Positions 9,907 through 19,524 of a stretch of DNA of 36,052 bases are shown here, piece by piece. Under the pieces are notes generated by a model, which was given only the letters and a program-made list of their open reading frames with translations, searched no databases and was not told the origin of the DNA. Made by a program: the position numbers and the translations under genes. Position 1 is the stretch's first letter, and every line of letters begins with the position of its first letter. This DNA comes from Zygnema cylindricum (Eukaryota > Streptophyta > Zygnematophyceae > Zygnematales > Zygnemataceae), in the NCBI GenBank assembly GCA_037447655.1, contig JBBHKE010002152.1:1-36052 (forward strand), given 5' to 3'.

Positions 9907-11467
9907 AGATTCTCGTCGCTGATTCAGCAACGAGTTGAAGATGTCGCAATGTCAAACATGCCACAGATGAAAAAAAAAACATGTCAGTCCTAATTGTCGA
10001 GCGTGCCTGATTAATCGTGAGGGAAGGGCCCACAGCTCGGAGTCGTCGGTATTGGAGTCCTTCAAAGGAACCCCGAATGCGAATGCTCCCCAAAATGATG
10101 ATCGTGCCCATTGCTGCCCACATCCCTCCCATAGATATGCATGCAAAATAGGAGAGATGCTTGGACAAGGAATGGGGAAGAGCGCAGGGGGAAGGCGAAA
10201 GTTATCCCCTCCCCCTTATTCCCCCCCCCCCCCCCCTGGCCGAGGAAAGGGATTTGGGTCTCGGTAATCGGGCTGATATCCCCATTTCCATTGCTTTGTC
10301 TTCGAGAAGTCTATCGCACGTGTTCCCCTCAAAACCCACTGTCCTGATCCAGGGGGTTTCAGTTTTCTCTGGAACGGTCACTCCAAAGCAAAAAGAACTC
10401 CAGACGAAGACACAAATGCACTACCACGTAGATAGATATAAATAAATATGATTGACTTTCCAGATTTAACAATATCACCTTGCCCCAGAAAAGAGAATAA
10501 AAGATAGAAAATGTGAAATGAAGCGAAGCAAGCTTAACATACCCCAACAATAAACGATGACAATTAGAAAAAAGTGACCCTTCTCCTGATAGTAGCATCA
10601 AAAGGTATGGTACTCCTGCAACCTTCGGTGTTCGCAGCTCGGAACCGACCAAACTCTTCTCGGTTCCAAACAGCAAAAAGTCCAAAATCACCCAAAAGGA
10701 AGATAGTGCCAACTACCCGCCCGGACTGTGATTTCCACAAAAGACAAATCCAAAACCAAGATGGCAATAGAGTCGAAACAACACAAAGATTTTCCAAAAG
10801 AAGGTTTGTTGGAATTCATGAGGGTTTTCACAAGAGACAGTACTGAAAAGCAACCTGTCTCCTACGACCCCAAGTGCCTTATACATCAAAGTTTGTCAAA
10901 TTGCAGGTCTAAAAGTCAAAGTTACGCTATTAACCAATGAGCGACAAGCAAGTGTGATAGAACTGACATGAGACAAAATAATCCGTACTGAACTTGGGGC
11001 AAAAAGTTCTGCTCTGGACTGCGGCTAGATCCGCGGCTGGAAGTAATTATTTAGTCCACTATTATAAGACAAAGTCCTGAAAAGGACACTAACTTGCAAG
11101 ACTCTGACCTAACGTAATTAATGGACCAAAGGTCAGCTGGGACTGAACTAGATTCCTTTTAACGGCTACCAGCATAATCTAAATGCGAATCCGGAAAGTT
11201 ACGTGGCAATCCACAATGTACCACCCACGGGGGCTGGTGGAAACTCGTCCAAAATAAATGAATTGCAATCTTTGAGACGACAGAACTTTGTCGTCCGGCC
11301 TCTGTTAGGCGCCAAATAAAGTGCGTTCCGCTCAGTTTAGAAAATACAAGGATCTTGTCCAGTTTGGTGCACTCCCTCCTCCGTACTCTGAAGACGGTAC
11401 AGAGTAATAAGGGCCCGGAAATCCTTGGTGATATAAAGGTATTGCCTGAAAGCACATGAGCTTGACA
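9907..11467. other. GC-richer stretch, no recognised gene
   Basis: Local GC is higher than elsewhere around 10000-10450, and a run of about 17 C lies near 10220-10237. The minus strand has an open protein-like frame around 10255-10395 (TPWIRTVGFEGNTCDRLLED) that is lost at the poly-C run. I do not recognise it. Another minus-strand frame at 11159-11455 is also unassigned. If the exon at 11679-11801 belongs to the transposase gene, this whole stretch lies in its first intron. ACATGTCAGTCYTAATT occurs near 9750 and again near 9980. Confidence 0.4.
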
Positions 11468-11485
11468 AAATTAATATAAAAAAAA

Positions 11486-11605
11486 ATTATATATATCATA
11501 TAACATTTGGTTCAACGACGACTTGCAGTCGTCGCTAAATTCAGTGACCAATGTTGGTCATCGCTGGTTCAAGTATCAAGAGCCATTTCAAGATTGAGCG
11601 ACGAC
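11486..11605. repeat. ~120-bp repeat with GTCGTCGCT palindromes, copy 2
   Basis: Direct repeat of 9787-9906. It contains TTTGGTTCAACGACGAC, GTCGTCGCTAAATTCAG and GAGCCATTTCAAGATTGAG. It is slightly more diverged than copy 1. Confidence 0.85.
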
Positions 11606-11678
11606 ATTAAACAAGTAAGTGAGTGGGTGAAACATGGGAAGTGATAGAGTGGAGTAAGATTTAGTAAAAACAACATAC

Positions 11679-11801
11679 CAATTACCGTTTTTTTTTTCGA
11701 CAATGCCCGTGTGAGCCTCATCAATTGCTCTTGATTCGCTCTTATTTGTTTTTGTTGAGCCGCTACTTGTTGAGTGAGTGTGGCGATTATTAAAGGCAAA
11801 T
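11679..11801 (-). pseudogene. Coiled-coil coding exon, likely N-terminal exon of the transposase, cut by an LTR
   Basis: On the minus strand an open frame reads LTQQVAAQQKQIRANQEQLM and ends at a donor ATTG|GTATGT (exon end 11679). The Gln/Leu-rich heptad-like composition suggests a short coiled coil. The donor is phase 1, which is the phase needed by the acceptor at 9710. The joined intron would be ~1.97 kb. There is no ATG. The frame runs up to the LTR boundary at 11802, so the upstream part seems to have been displaced by the retrotransposon. Membership of the transposase gene rests on phase, strand and the shared flanking repeats, and is inference. Confidence 0.5.
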
Positions 11802-11872
11802 TGTAACAGGGTTACACGATTTGAGTACTTAGTGGCTAGGGCTAGGCTGCTATGGTTGCGGTTCCAGAGCAG

Positions 11873-11985
11873 CGCAGCTACGATCCCAGACCAGCGCAGC
11901 GCAGCAGCATAGCAACTTAGCAGCGTAGTAGCTTAGTAGCGCAGCAACATAGCAGCGCAGCATAGCAACACCGCAGAATGTAGAA
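11873..11985. repeat. GCAGCNNAGCA-type short tandem repeat within the LTR
   Basis: Repeated CAGCGCAGC, TAGCAACTTAGCAGC and TAGTAGC units form an irregular ~10-bp periodic tract inside the U3 region. Confidence 0.6.
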
Positions 11986-12086
11986 CGAGCGGTATAGTTC
12001 TAGAAGAATGTTTGGATAGGTCTCAGTTGACAGTGAAGGTCCACGTGTACAGTTGTACAGTACTAAGTTGACTAGCAGCTAGCTAG

Positions 12087-12094
12087 TTTAAATA
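12087..12094 (+). promoter_or_regulatory. TATA-like box of the LTR
   Basis: TTTAAATA lies about 80 bp upstream of the AATAAA in the LTR, the arrangement expected at the U3/R boundary. This is by position and sequence only. Confidence 0.45.
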
Positions 12095-12175
12095 CTCAAT
12101 TAGGTCCAGTGAGTAGGACACACTAGTTTGAGTAGACCTTCGCAGCTAGCGCAAACCTTATACTCTCTCCCAAGT

Positions 12176-12181
12176 AATAAA
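12176..12181 (+). terminator. LTR polyadenylation signal AATAAA
   Basis: A canonical AATAAA inside the LTR, downstream of the TATA-like box and about 110 bp before the LTR end. Confidence 0.45.
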
Positions 12182-12292
12182 GCGCAACTTGGTCTGTCAG
12201 TGTTGTGTACTCCTACTGTTGGTACGGGAAGATCCTTGGTGTTTTCCGCTGTGCATTGTGGCGTACTGTGTGCACTACTGTCTTTGTTACAC

Positions 12293-12306
12293 TGGTATCA
12301 GAGCCA
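12293..12306 (+). promoter_or_regulatory. Primer-binding site for initiator tRNA-Met
   Basis: TGGTATCAGAGCCA directly follows the LTR with a one-base gap. It matches the complement of the 3' end of plant initiator methionine tRNA, the usual primer for many plant LTR elements. It fixes the LTR end and the plus orientation. Confidence 0.92.
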
Positions 12307-12355
12307 TTCCCCGTGACTCGACAGCATGGATGAACACTGCGTATCCACTACATAA

Positions 12356-12996
12356 ATGTTAGCGCAAGTTCTCAGGGAGTTAGAAAGTGTTAGATTACAG
12401 AACGCGCAGCTGAGCAACACCGTCGCAACTTTAGAGTCTCGTCTAGTGGAGCGACCTCATGGAGGCATGGAGAGAGACTTCAAGAGACCGAAATTAAGAC
12501 TTCCCGACGAGTTTGACCCTGCAAGACACAAGAACCTTGACACATGGCTATTCTCCGTTGCGAACTATCTCGAGAATTTTCCTAGCCTATCGGATTGTGA
12601 GAAGATTCACTACGCAGGTGGTCTTCTAAAAGGGGCAACGGGGGCATGGTGGAGGACATTGGTGGAGGATGAAGAGATACCGACCGTCTGGGCGCTCTTC
12701 GTTAAACTTCTCCGCGACGCTTGGCAGCCCGTCAACAAGGTGAAGGCGGCAAGAGATAAGATTGCAGTATTGAAGCAACGAACCTCAGTGTTGGAGTTTA
12801 CGCAACGGTTCTTGGAGTGCAAGTTTAAATACCTACGATGACGGAGGATGAAGCCGTGGATCGCTATGTGAAGGGGCTTAAATCATCTATTTGTAGGGAT
12901 GTGGAACAATGGCTTGCTCGGGAAAGCACTACTCCTACTCTCTCGGCAATCATCCAGTTTGCGGAGCGGACCGATTCGGTCGACTTTAACCTCTGA
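12356..12996 (+). pseudogene. gag: Gag polyprotein (retrotransposon gag domain), frameshifted
   Basis: The first frame (12356-12841) has a coiled-coil-like N terminus followed by the retrotransposon gag core, with LDTWLFSVANYLENF, GATGAWWRTLV and VLEFTQRFLE. The frame breaks at TGA 12839-12841. The expected continuation appears in another frame at 12838-12996 (MTEDEAVDRYVKGLKSSI... to FAERTDSVDFNL), so a small indel near 12835 disrupts it. An upstream ATG at 12325 opens only nine codons before TAA 12352-12354, which suggests another lesion near the start. In gypsy elements gag forms the cytoplasmic capsid-like particle. Confidence 0.9.
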
Positions 12997-13187
12997 AGAC
13001 CTTATCACTACGGGTCGAGCAGCGCCGGAGGAAGCCGACGGGACGATGGTCCAACCCCCATGGAGCTCGGTGCAATTAACGAGGATAATGAAGTGGTCAA
13101 CGTCCTGCGGAGAAAGAAAAAACCTACCAAGACCGAACCAATGACTTATCCCCCGAGGAGCTCCAGCGGAGGAGACAAAATGGCTTA

Positions 13188-13229
13188 TGTTTCCAGTGAT
13201 GTTCCCTATATCATATGGCTCGAGAATGT
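13188..13229 (+). pseudogene. Degenerate CCHC zinc knuckle of gag
   Basis: One frame reads CFQ, stop, CSLYHMARECPK. The His and last Cys fit a CX2CX4HX4C nucleocapsid knuckle, but the first spacing is wrong and a TGA lies inside it. This is the expected position, between the gag core and protease. Confidence 0.65.
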
Positions 13230-13268
13230 CCAAAACGGAAGGGTCCCAAAAAGGGAAAACTAAACGTT

Positions 13269-13602
13269 ATGAGGTTGGCTGGAGAAGGTGGAGACCCTTT
13301 GATATTTTGGGGTCAAATCGGAGTGGGCGCAACTAACTTCATGGTGGACTCTAACATCGGAGAATTTGATTAACGAGGCGACGGTGAAAAGGTCGAAACT
13401 TCCTCTTGTGGTATTAAAGGATCATCAATTGGTACAATTGGCTGACGAAAGTTCCTTGTCCATTACTCATCGTACTCCGCGGTTACGCGTCGGAATCGGG
13501 AAATTCCGATGTTATGACACGCTTCATGTATTACCTCTTGGGGACCATGAGGTAATCTTGGGGAAGCCGTGGCTGCAAAAATGGAATCCGACGATCGATT
13601 AG
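13269..13602 (+). pseudogene. Retroviral-type aspartic protease, frameshifted at the active site
   Basis: The first frame (13269-13373) leads into FMVDS, where the catalytic Asp-Ser-Gly motif is expected. Here Ser is followed by Asn and the frame ends at TAA 13371-13373. The rest of the domain follows in another frame (13366-13602), with LRVGIGKFRCYDTLHVLPLG and VILGKPWLQKWNP. The latter is the conserved ILG...WL end of gypsy proteases. A small deletion at the active site therefore both removes the Gly and shifts the frame. Confidence 0.85.
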
Positions 13603-13758
13603 AGAAGTGGCGCCATGAGAGTGAAGAAAGGTGAAGAGGATTTGAGGTAAAAGCGGGAGCGGCTGGTAAGGGAGCGGAAGAGGGACGCCTACTTTCGGCC
13701 TTACAGCTTAAGAGGGCACTCAAGAGAGGGGAAACGATTATTATGGCGATCGTCTAGC

Positions 13759-13893
13759 CAATGGAGGAGGCGAAGGAGGAGATCCCGGAAGAATGGAAGA
13801 AGAAGGACCCCGACTTTGACTCAAAAGAAAGTGACGACCTTGGAAAGACTTCCGAAAAGGCCTCGGAAGTCGTGACAAAACTTCTCAAGGAGT
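13759..13893 (+). other. Charged linker frame between protease and RT
   Basis: A 44-codon frame beginning MEEAKEEIPEEWKKKDPDFD and ending at TAG. It is Lys/Glu/Asp-rich, as is common for the linker upstream of gypsy RT. It has no catalytic motif and is probably part of the ancestral polyprotein, now in a separate frame. Confidence 0.5.
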
Positions 13894-13927
13894 AGCAAAT
13901 GTATTCCCCCCGAAGCTCCCCGAATGA

Positions 13928-15370
13928 TTACCTCCGAAGCACAAAGTAGACCATAAGATAGAGCTTGTTCCCGGAGCGGTACCCCCAGCTAACCGGATGT
14001 ACAAGATGAGTTACACCGAGTTGGACGAACTCAAAAAGCAACTCGCAGAGTTGGTCGAAGCCGGAGAAATCAAACCGAGCAAGTCACCGTATGGAGCCAC
14101 CGTCCTTTTCGTAAACAACAAAGATGGAGGTTTCCGTATATGTATAGACTACCGAGCACTGAACAAATTAACGGTGAAAAATGCGTACCCTTTACCGAGG
14201 ATAGACGAATTGTTAGATCGACTTCGAGGTGCTAGATACTTTTCCAAGATAGACTTGCGGAGCGGCTACCACCAAATTAGAATTGCCAAGGAGGATGTGG
14301 AAAAGACAGCATTTAGAACTCGGTACGGTCATTTCCAGTTTCGGGTAATGCGGTTCGGGTTGACTAATGCACCGGTAACTTTTATGCATCTAATGAATTC
14401 CATCTTTCGGCAATGTTTTGACGCGTTTGTAATCGTCTTCCTAGACGACATCCTGGTGTACAACCGAACGCTGGAGGAAGATTTAAAGCATCTACGAACG
14501 GTCCTACAAGTCCTTCGAGAAAATAAGTTGTACGCAAAGAGAAGCAAATGTGACTTCTTCAAAGAGAAATTTGATTTTCTAGGCCATGTGGTGAGCCGGG
14601 ACGGAATCGCAGTGGATCCGAACAAAACGAGGGCGGTGAAGGAGTGGACGCAGCCGACGAATATTACAGAATTACGGAGCTTTCTAGGATTATGCTCTTA
14701 CTATCACCGTTTTGTCGAAGGTTTCGCAAAAATCGCTGCACCCCTCACCGAGTTACTCAAGAATGACGTGCCCTATGAGTGGAAATTGGCGCAAGGGGCA
14801 GCCTTTAACACGCTAAAGGAGCGGTTGGTCACCGCCCTTGTGTTAGCTGTTCCAGACCCAGACTTACCTTGGACGATAATCACTGACGCTAGCGATACAA
14901 CTATTGGAGCGATTTTGATGCAAGATCAAAGGAAGGGCCTTCAACCCATTGCCTACGATAGTCGAAAACTAAAGGCAGCAGAGCTTAAATGGGCCACCCA
15001 TGAAAAAGAGACAATTGCGATCATCAATGCGCTGGAGGTTTGGAAATGTTACGTCTAGGGAAAACGAATCACAATTATCACGGATCACCACGCCCTACAA
15101 TATCTGCAAACACAGCCGAAGTTGTCTAAGAAACAAGTGCGATGGATGACGTTTCTTCAGACCTTCGGACCGGAACTTGTCATCGAGTATAAGCCGGGCA
15201 AGACGAACCCGGCAGATGCGCTCTCAAGACGACCCGGAGTCGCTGCGTCGGTAGCAGAGCAACGGCTGCAAGCATCGCAGCATGTAAACCTAAACTCTGT
15301 GAAAGAGATCACCGTAGCGTCGACCGCAGCGCAAGATCCGAAACTCAGCGCAGTCACCAGTACAGTGTAA
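13928..15370 (+). pseudogene. pol: Reverse transcriptase and RNase H of Ty3/gypsy pol
   Basis: The frame is open from 13928 ([16 protein letters not shown] upstream of the first ATG, 13997). RT motifs follow in order: [49 protein letters not shown], and the catalytic FLDDILVY near 14438-14461. The thumb [11 protein letters not shown] and [15 protein letters not shown] come next. RNase H has TDASD, THEKE and, after an in-frame TAG (15056-15058), ITDHHALQYLQ and NPADALSRR. The frame then meets TAA at 15368-15370. RT itself looks intact; one change from the usual sequence is NAPVTF where NAPATF is common. Confidence 0.95.
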
Positions 15371-16017
15371 GTGGACGAACAGTGGTTAAGCAGGATAAAG
15401 GCCGCCTATTGTGACGGCGACGCACTGAAGGAACTCATTAAACGAAAGGTACTAGTTTGAACCGCCAATGGTATGTGGCGGTACAGACCGAGTAAAACAA
15501 TACGACTGTATGTTCCGACAAATACAAAGTTACATCATATGATTCTTAAAATGAGTCACGATGAGCCGCTAAGTGGACACTTTGGGCGGGATAAGACGAT
15601 CGCACGTGTTGCTGAGACGTATTACTGGCCGAACATGACTCGCGACATTGCGGAGTATGTCCGGACGTGCGACTCCTGTAACGGGAACAAATCGGAACCA
15701 GGGCAACAAGGTCTGTTACAACCCCTTCCCATACCTTTTGTTCCTTGGGAAGCGATTTCGATCGATTTTATCGTAGCCCTTCCGGTGACCAAGGAGGGCT
15801 ACGACTCAATCTTCGTCGTCGTGGATTACCTCATGAAAATGGCCCATTTCCTACCCACGTCCACCACAGCCACTACACGAGATATCGCGGGCTTATTCTT
15901 TCGAGAGATATTCCGTCATCACGGACTTCTGAAGAGGATCATCAGCGACCGCGATCGTAAATTCGTGAGCCACTTTTGGCAAAATCTATTTGCGCTGTGT
16001 GGCATCGAAACCTTAAG
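15371..16017 (+). pseudogene. Integrase of Ty3/gypsy pol, C-terminally truncated
   Basis: The same frame as RT continues past TAA 15368-15370 and meets TGA at 15458-15460. The HHCC zinc-binding domain is visible (SHDEPLSGHFGRDKT and VRTCDSC). The core has the first Asp in ISIDFIVALP and the second in IISDRDRKFVSHFW. The final catalytic Glu is absent because the sequence changes to unrelated repeat at about 16017, after FALCGIETL. The codons beyond this to 16096 belong to the adjoining repeat. Confidence 0.92.
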
Positions 16018-16422
16018 ACCCCTGCAAAAAAAAAAATTGTACGGGATGGAAATGGACAAAACAAAACAAACTGTGTATTTTTCTTTGTCGTATTAAACAA
16101 AAACAGACAAAACATAGCGAATCATGTACACTTTCACGTCGCTTGAAATCGTTTGAAAATATTCAAAAAATACGGCACGCACGAATATATGTTCGTATTT
16201 GTTTATAGAAAATCCCTAATTTTAAATCACATCGCGCATGTGTCTTAAACATAAGGTTGAAGATGACGTTTTTTGTCGTCGAAGCGGGTCGAAAAACACA
16301 AGAGGACAACATGTAGTACCTCTTAAATTCGATGATGACGAATGTATCTCTTTTTTTATTTTTTGCATTAAACTTACGGTATGGCTCTAAGTTTCGGAAA
16401 CGGCAGTGAAACCCTTACTTAC
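16018..16422. mobile_element. Truncated copy of the 18744-19524 element
   Basis: From the A run after 16021 the sequence parallels 19085-19505, sharing ACAGACAAAACATAGC, TAGAAAATCCCTAATTTTAAA, CACATCGCGCATGTGT and AGGTTGAAGATGACGTTTTT. Both copies keep the same orientation and end near CCCTTACTT. The left third and both terminal inverted repeats are missing. Its left edge is where the gypsy integrase stops, and its right edge adjoins the cysteine-rich repeat. Confidence 0.8.
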
Positions 16423-16434
16423 AACAAATCAACC

Positions 16435-17058
16435 ATAACTCTCATCAACATTAATAAATCCTTAGCGTTGTGGCGTGTAGTGCTATGTATCTATTGAATT
16501 CAAGGTGGATATAGCATTTTTAAATGCGATAGTCAACCGACAATGATTGAACGTACGAGTATCACGGACAAAAGCAAATCGGCGAAGTCCTCATCGAATG
16601 AATCCACCGGTTTGCGCACAAGAATGCGTCAGGTACAAGTCAAATATTAAACAATCACATTGCACAGTGCAGTGCAGCGTGTTGTCTGCAAAAAATTGCG
16701 GCCTCAGCGGCATGGAAATAAACCATTTGAAAATGCTATTGGTACAAAGCCAGTATTGATGTGTCGAACAGGTTGTACGATAAATCGGAATACGGGGAGA
16801 ATCGAGAAAATCATATAGATTGTCCGATAATCTCGCTTGATGCGCAACACTCGTAATGATGACATCAAACAACCTTCCCATAGAGTAATAAAAAAACTAC
16901 AATATCGCGAATCGTACAGATTGTACATTTGGCACGAGTATTTGTCTCATTCCGGTTTGCAAAAAACTGTGCGGTACATTTAGGGCAAATTTCATCAACG
17001 TTAACGTACCCATAGCCTTCATGTTGAGGGTTAAGGGTACACTGTCCAAAGTTCTCTG
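16435..17058. repeat. Dispersed ~650-bp repeat, copy 1 (carries a Cys-rich exon)
   Basis: Direct-orientation match to 34600-35289. Shared stretches include CTCATCAACATTAATAAA, TTGCGGCCTCAGCG, AATCGTACAGATTGTACATT and GTACACTGTCCAAAGTT. Similarity ends just after CAG on the minus strand (17056-17058), as expected where an exon meets a diverged intron. Confidence 0.88.
16865..17055 (-). pseudogene. Cysteine-rich exon, copy 1, stop-disrupted
   Basis: On the minus strand, after acceptor TTTTTCAG (ending 17056), the frame reads NFGQCTLNPQHEGYGYV, then DEICPKCTAQFFANRNET, then KCTICTIRDIV, and stops at TGA 16865-16867. Paired cysteines (CPKC, CTIC) plus an upstream Cys and His resemble a zinc-ribbon-like fold, but I do not recognise the family. 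In copy 2 the TGA position is TGG (Trp) and the frame continues. The matching sequence here continues in frame as CHHYEC beyond the stop, so this copy has decayed. The preceding exon was not found. Confidence 0.55.
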
Positions 17059-17079
17059 AAAAATATATTTACATGTGTA

Positions 17080-18740
17080 TTTGTACTTTAACATTCGCAT
17101 CTCATTACATTCAACCTTCCAAAAGGTTTAAGCTCAGAGAAATCTCTTCATTCTCGAGATTCACAAAAGATGGATCTATTGGTCCCCCTTTTTTATAACA
17201 AACTGGCTTAGGTATGGTCCCCCACATCTTTTAGTGTAGACAAAAGGGAGTGAAAAAAAAGTCATTTTGTTGAAATTTCATTCTCAAGATGTTGTAAAGA
17301 AAAGTTATTAAATAACAACCTGGACCAAAACAACCCCAACATGTAATTCTTTTACAACCTTTGGACTGAATTTATAAATCCTACGGTTTCGATGGAAAGT
17401 TATACTCTTGCCTTCCTGTTAGCAGTCTCCGCAAGTCAACTAGACATGCACAAAGAATGAAATTATCTGCGTGGCAAAAAAGATAGCATCACAAATAACT
17501 TTAACTATAATAATAGCTGTAGATTATAGTAGTAATACGCCACTGTTTGTGATTTGCGTAAAAAGTACGTACGCAAACCTCTTTTAGTACAAACAGGTTT
17601 ATTTGTGCCCCTAATGACGTGGATGGCTGAGAATAAAAAAAAAATTGGAGTTTAGAAAATACATACACAATATAATAACATGATAAGAAACTTACATATA
17701 TTAACCACACAATTTCACGTTCTACAGCCAAAACAAACCCAAACAAATTTAGCCTTATTTTCGCTAACCACAATTCACTTAGAGTGTCGCAAGAGCGTGG
17801 ACAACATACTTTGTAATCACTACTTTACATTTCAAACAACGAAAAGTAAAAGTTAGGAGTTTTTCATGTTTTTCTTGCATAGCATATGTAATTTGCTGTA
17901 ATTTGTAATTTGTTCTTATGTATCTGATAGAATATGCATACTTAGTTAGTGTGGATGACCACAAGTCAAGTAGCTACAACCTATTCTGCTACAGCTAATA
18001 AATATTGTGCATCGGGTAAAATCTTGCGATTAAATCGATATTCGATATATCGTTTATCGATCGGTGAGAGGCCTTGATATATTGCACCGGGACTGACATA
18101 TTGTATCGCGGTATATTTGGAAGAAGGTGGATGTCCGTACAAATACAGTACGATAAACTGCACGATAAATCACATAGAAAGTTCTACGTACCATGTCAAC
18201 GTAATGTTGGCCTGTTAGCGTTAAAAAATATACATAATATGGGGTTCATTTTGAAGTTTTAATTATAATTTAGGTCTGAACCATAGTTAAAAAGCGGCGT
18301 TTCTATTGTGGGCCTCTGTTGGCGACTTTATCGTAAGTTGTGTTATGGGCTTTTCATGTGATCTTATTAAATCGTTACTTTTATCAGCGACCGTCCGATC
18401 GTCCGAATCTAAAAGTTTAAATAAGACAAACCTCAAAACTCATAGATTTTTTTTTTTGCCCGAATTTTTTTCAAAATTTTGACATGACGTTTAATTCTCT
18501 ATCCATCGATGTGCAACTCAACCCTGTTACTATTTTTTTCATTTTGTGACCAATTCAATATGGGTCTTAAGGTCATATTATATGTTTTGCGTACAATAGG
18601 CATATTGTATGTTTTGCGTACAATAGGCATATTGTATGGGCGTACTTTCACCTACTTTTGAACTATAGTCTGGACGAACCCCTTAGACAACCTAGGACAT
18701 AGGATTTAGGTCGGTGGGCGATTTTTAATCTCTTCTCAAG
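17080..18740. other. Non-coding stretch, nothing recognised
   Basis: AT-rich sequence with short frames on both strands and no recognised family. It contains the 27-bp tandem repeat listed next. TATCGCGGTATATTTG near 18104 weakly resembles TATCGCGACATATATTTG near 19649, perhaps remnants of one old repeat. Confidence 0.5.
18574..18640. repeat. 2.5 tandem copies of a 27-bp unit
   Basis: CATATTRTATGTTTTGCGTA plus CAATAGG occurs at 18574 and 18601. A third partial unit starts at 18628. Confidence 0.85.
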
Positions 18741-18743
18741 TTA

Positions 18744-19524
18744 GGGTATGTCCCCATGTACTTGTAACTTAACGAACTTACTTTGTATTTTAGCGCGGAT
18801 CCGCCGGACCCGGTTTTCAAGTGTCCCTATGTGTAAGAACGTAATCGTAACTTACGTTTGTGACAATTTTATACGTCGACAATACGTGTGATGGTTGTCA
18901 ACGTCTACAATTTGTGTTGTCGCACGTTATTTTTTTGGTACTTCTTGTGACGTCGCTTGTCTTACTGTGACATTGTAGATGGACAACCTCCTATACTGTG
19001 TAGTTTCACGGTTGAAGAACATGCGCTTTGCCTTCGCGTCTCCTGTCCGGACGACGTGAAATGGCATCGTAATTTCGACACCCCAGCAAAAAAAAAAATC
19101 CATACTGGACGAAAACGGACAAAATCAAACAAATTGTGTACTTTTTTTTGTTGTATTAAAAGCAAACAGACAAAACATAGCAAATTCTGTACTTTTATTT
19201 GTCTTTGGAAATCGTTTGAAAATTTTCAAAAATTACGACAAGTGCGAATGTATGTTCCTATTTGTTCATAGAAAATCCCTAATTTTAAAACACATCGCGC
19301 ATGTGTTTTAAAGATAAGGTTGAAGATGACGTTTTTTGTCGTCGAATTGGGTCGAAAAACACAAGACGACAAATGTTCGTACATTTTAAGTTCGAGAATG
19401 ATGCAAATTGTACTCTACAAATTTGTGATTCCTTCGTACGGTTATGACTTAGGCAGTCAACGCTAAGTTTTAGAGAAAAACGACAGAAAAATAAACCCTT
19501 ACTTCTGCACATGGGGACATACCC
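18744..19524. mobile_element. 781-bp PIF/Harbinger-like element with TTA target duplications
   Basis: Terminal inverted repeats GGGTATGTCCCCATGT (18744) and ACATGGGGACATACCC (to 19524) are exact, flanked by TTA at 18741-18743 and 19525-19527. A TWA duplication with a GGG end is the PIF/Harbinger pattern and resembles the 3031 element, although the TIR sequences differ. Open frames at 18957-19271 (+), 18962-19183 (-) and 19285-19512 (-) show no transposase motif, so it is probably non-autonomous. A truncated relative lies at 16018-16422. Confidence 0.85.

Larger units (their letters stand above)
11802..12291 (+). repeat. 5' LTR (490 bp)
   Basis: It starts TGTAACA and ends TGTTACA, giving the expected TG...CA ends with short inverted repeats. 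The PBS begins two bases after. Internally there is a GCAGC/TAGCA-rich simple tandem stretch (about 11873-11985), a TATA-like box and an AATAAA. Only one LTR is present, so the boundaries rest on terminal sequence and PBS position. Confidence 0.88.
11802..16017 (+). mobile_element. Ty3/gypsy LTR retrotransposon, 3'-truncated and inactivated
   Basis: The order is 5' LTR, initiator-Met PBS, gag, protease, RT, RNase H, integrase, the standard Ty3/gypsy order. The element stops inside the integrase catalytic core at about 16017, where it abuts a repeat also present at 19081-19400. No polypurine tract, chromodomain or 3' LTR is visible anywhere in the window. Gag and protease are frameshifted and pol has three in-frame stops. 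The insertion splits a minus-strand exon at 11801. Confidence 0.95.

Noticed and set aside
12128-12316. Plus-strand 62-codon frame in the LTR
   Set aside because: Overlaps the LTR end and PBS; no domain.
14329-14625. Minus-strand 98-codon frame opposite RT
   Set aside because: Antisense shadow of the reverse transcriptase.
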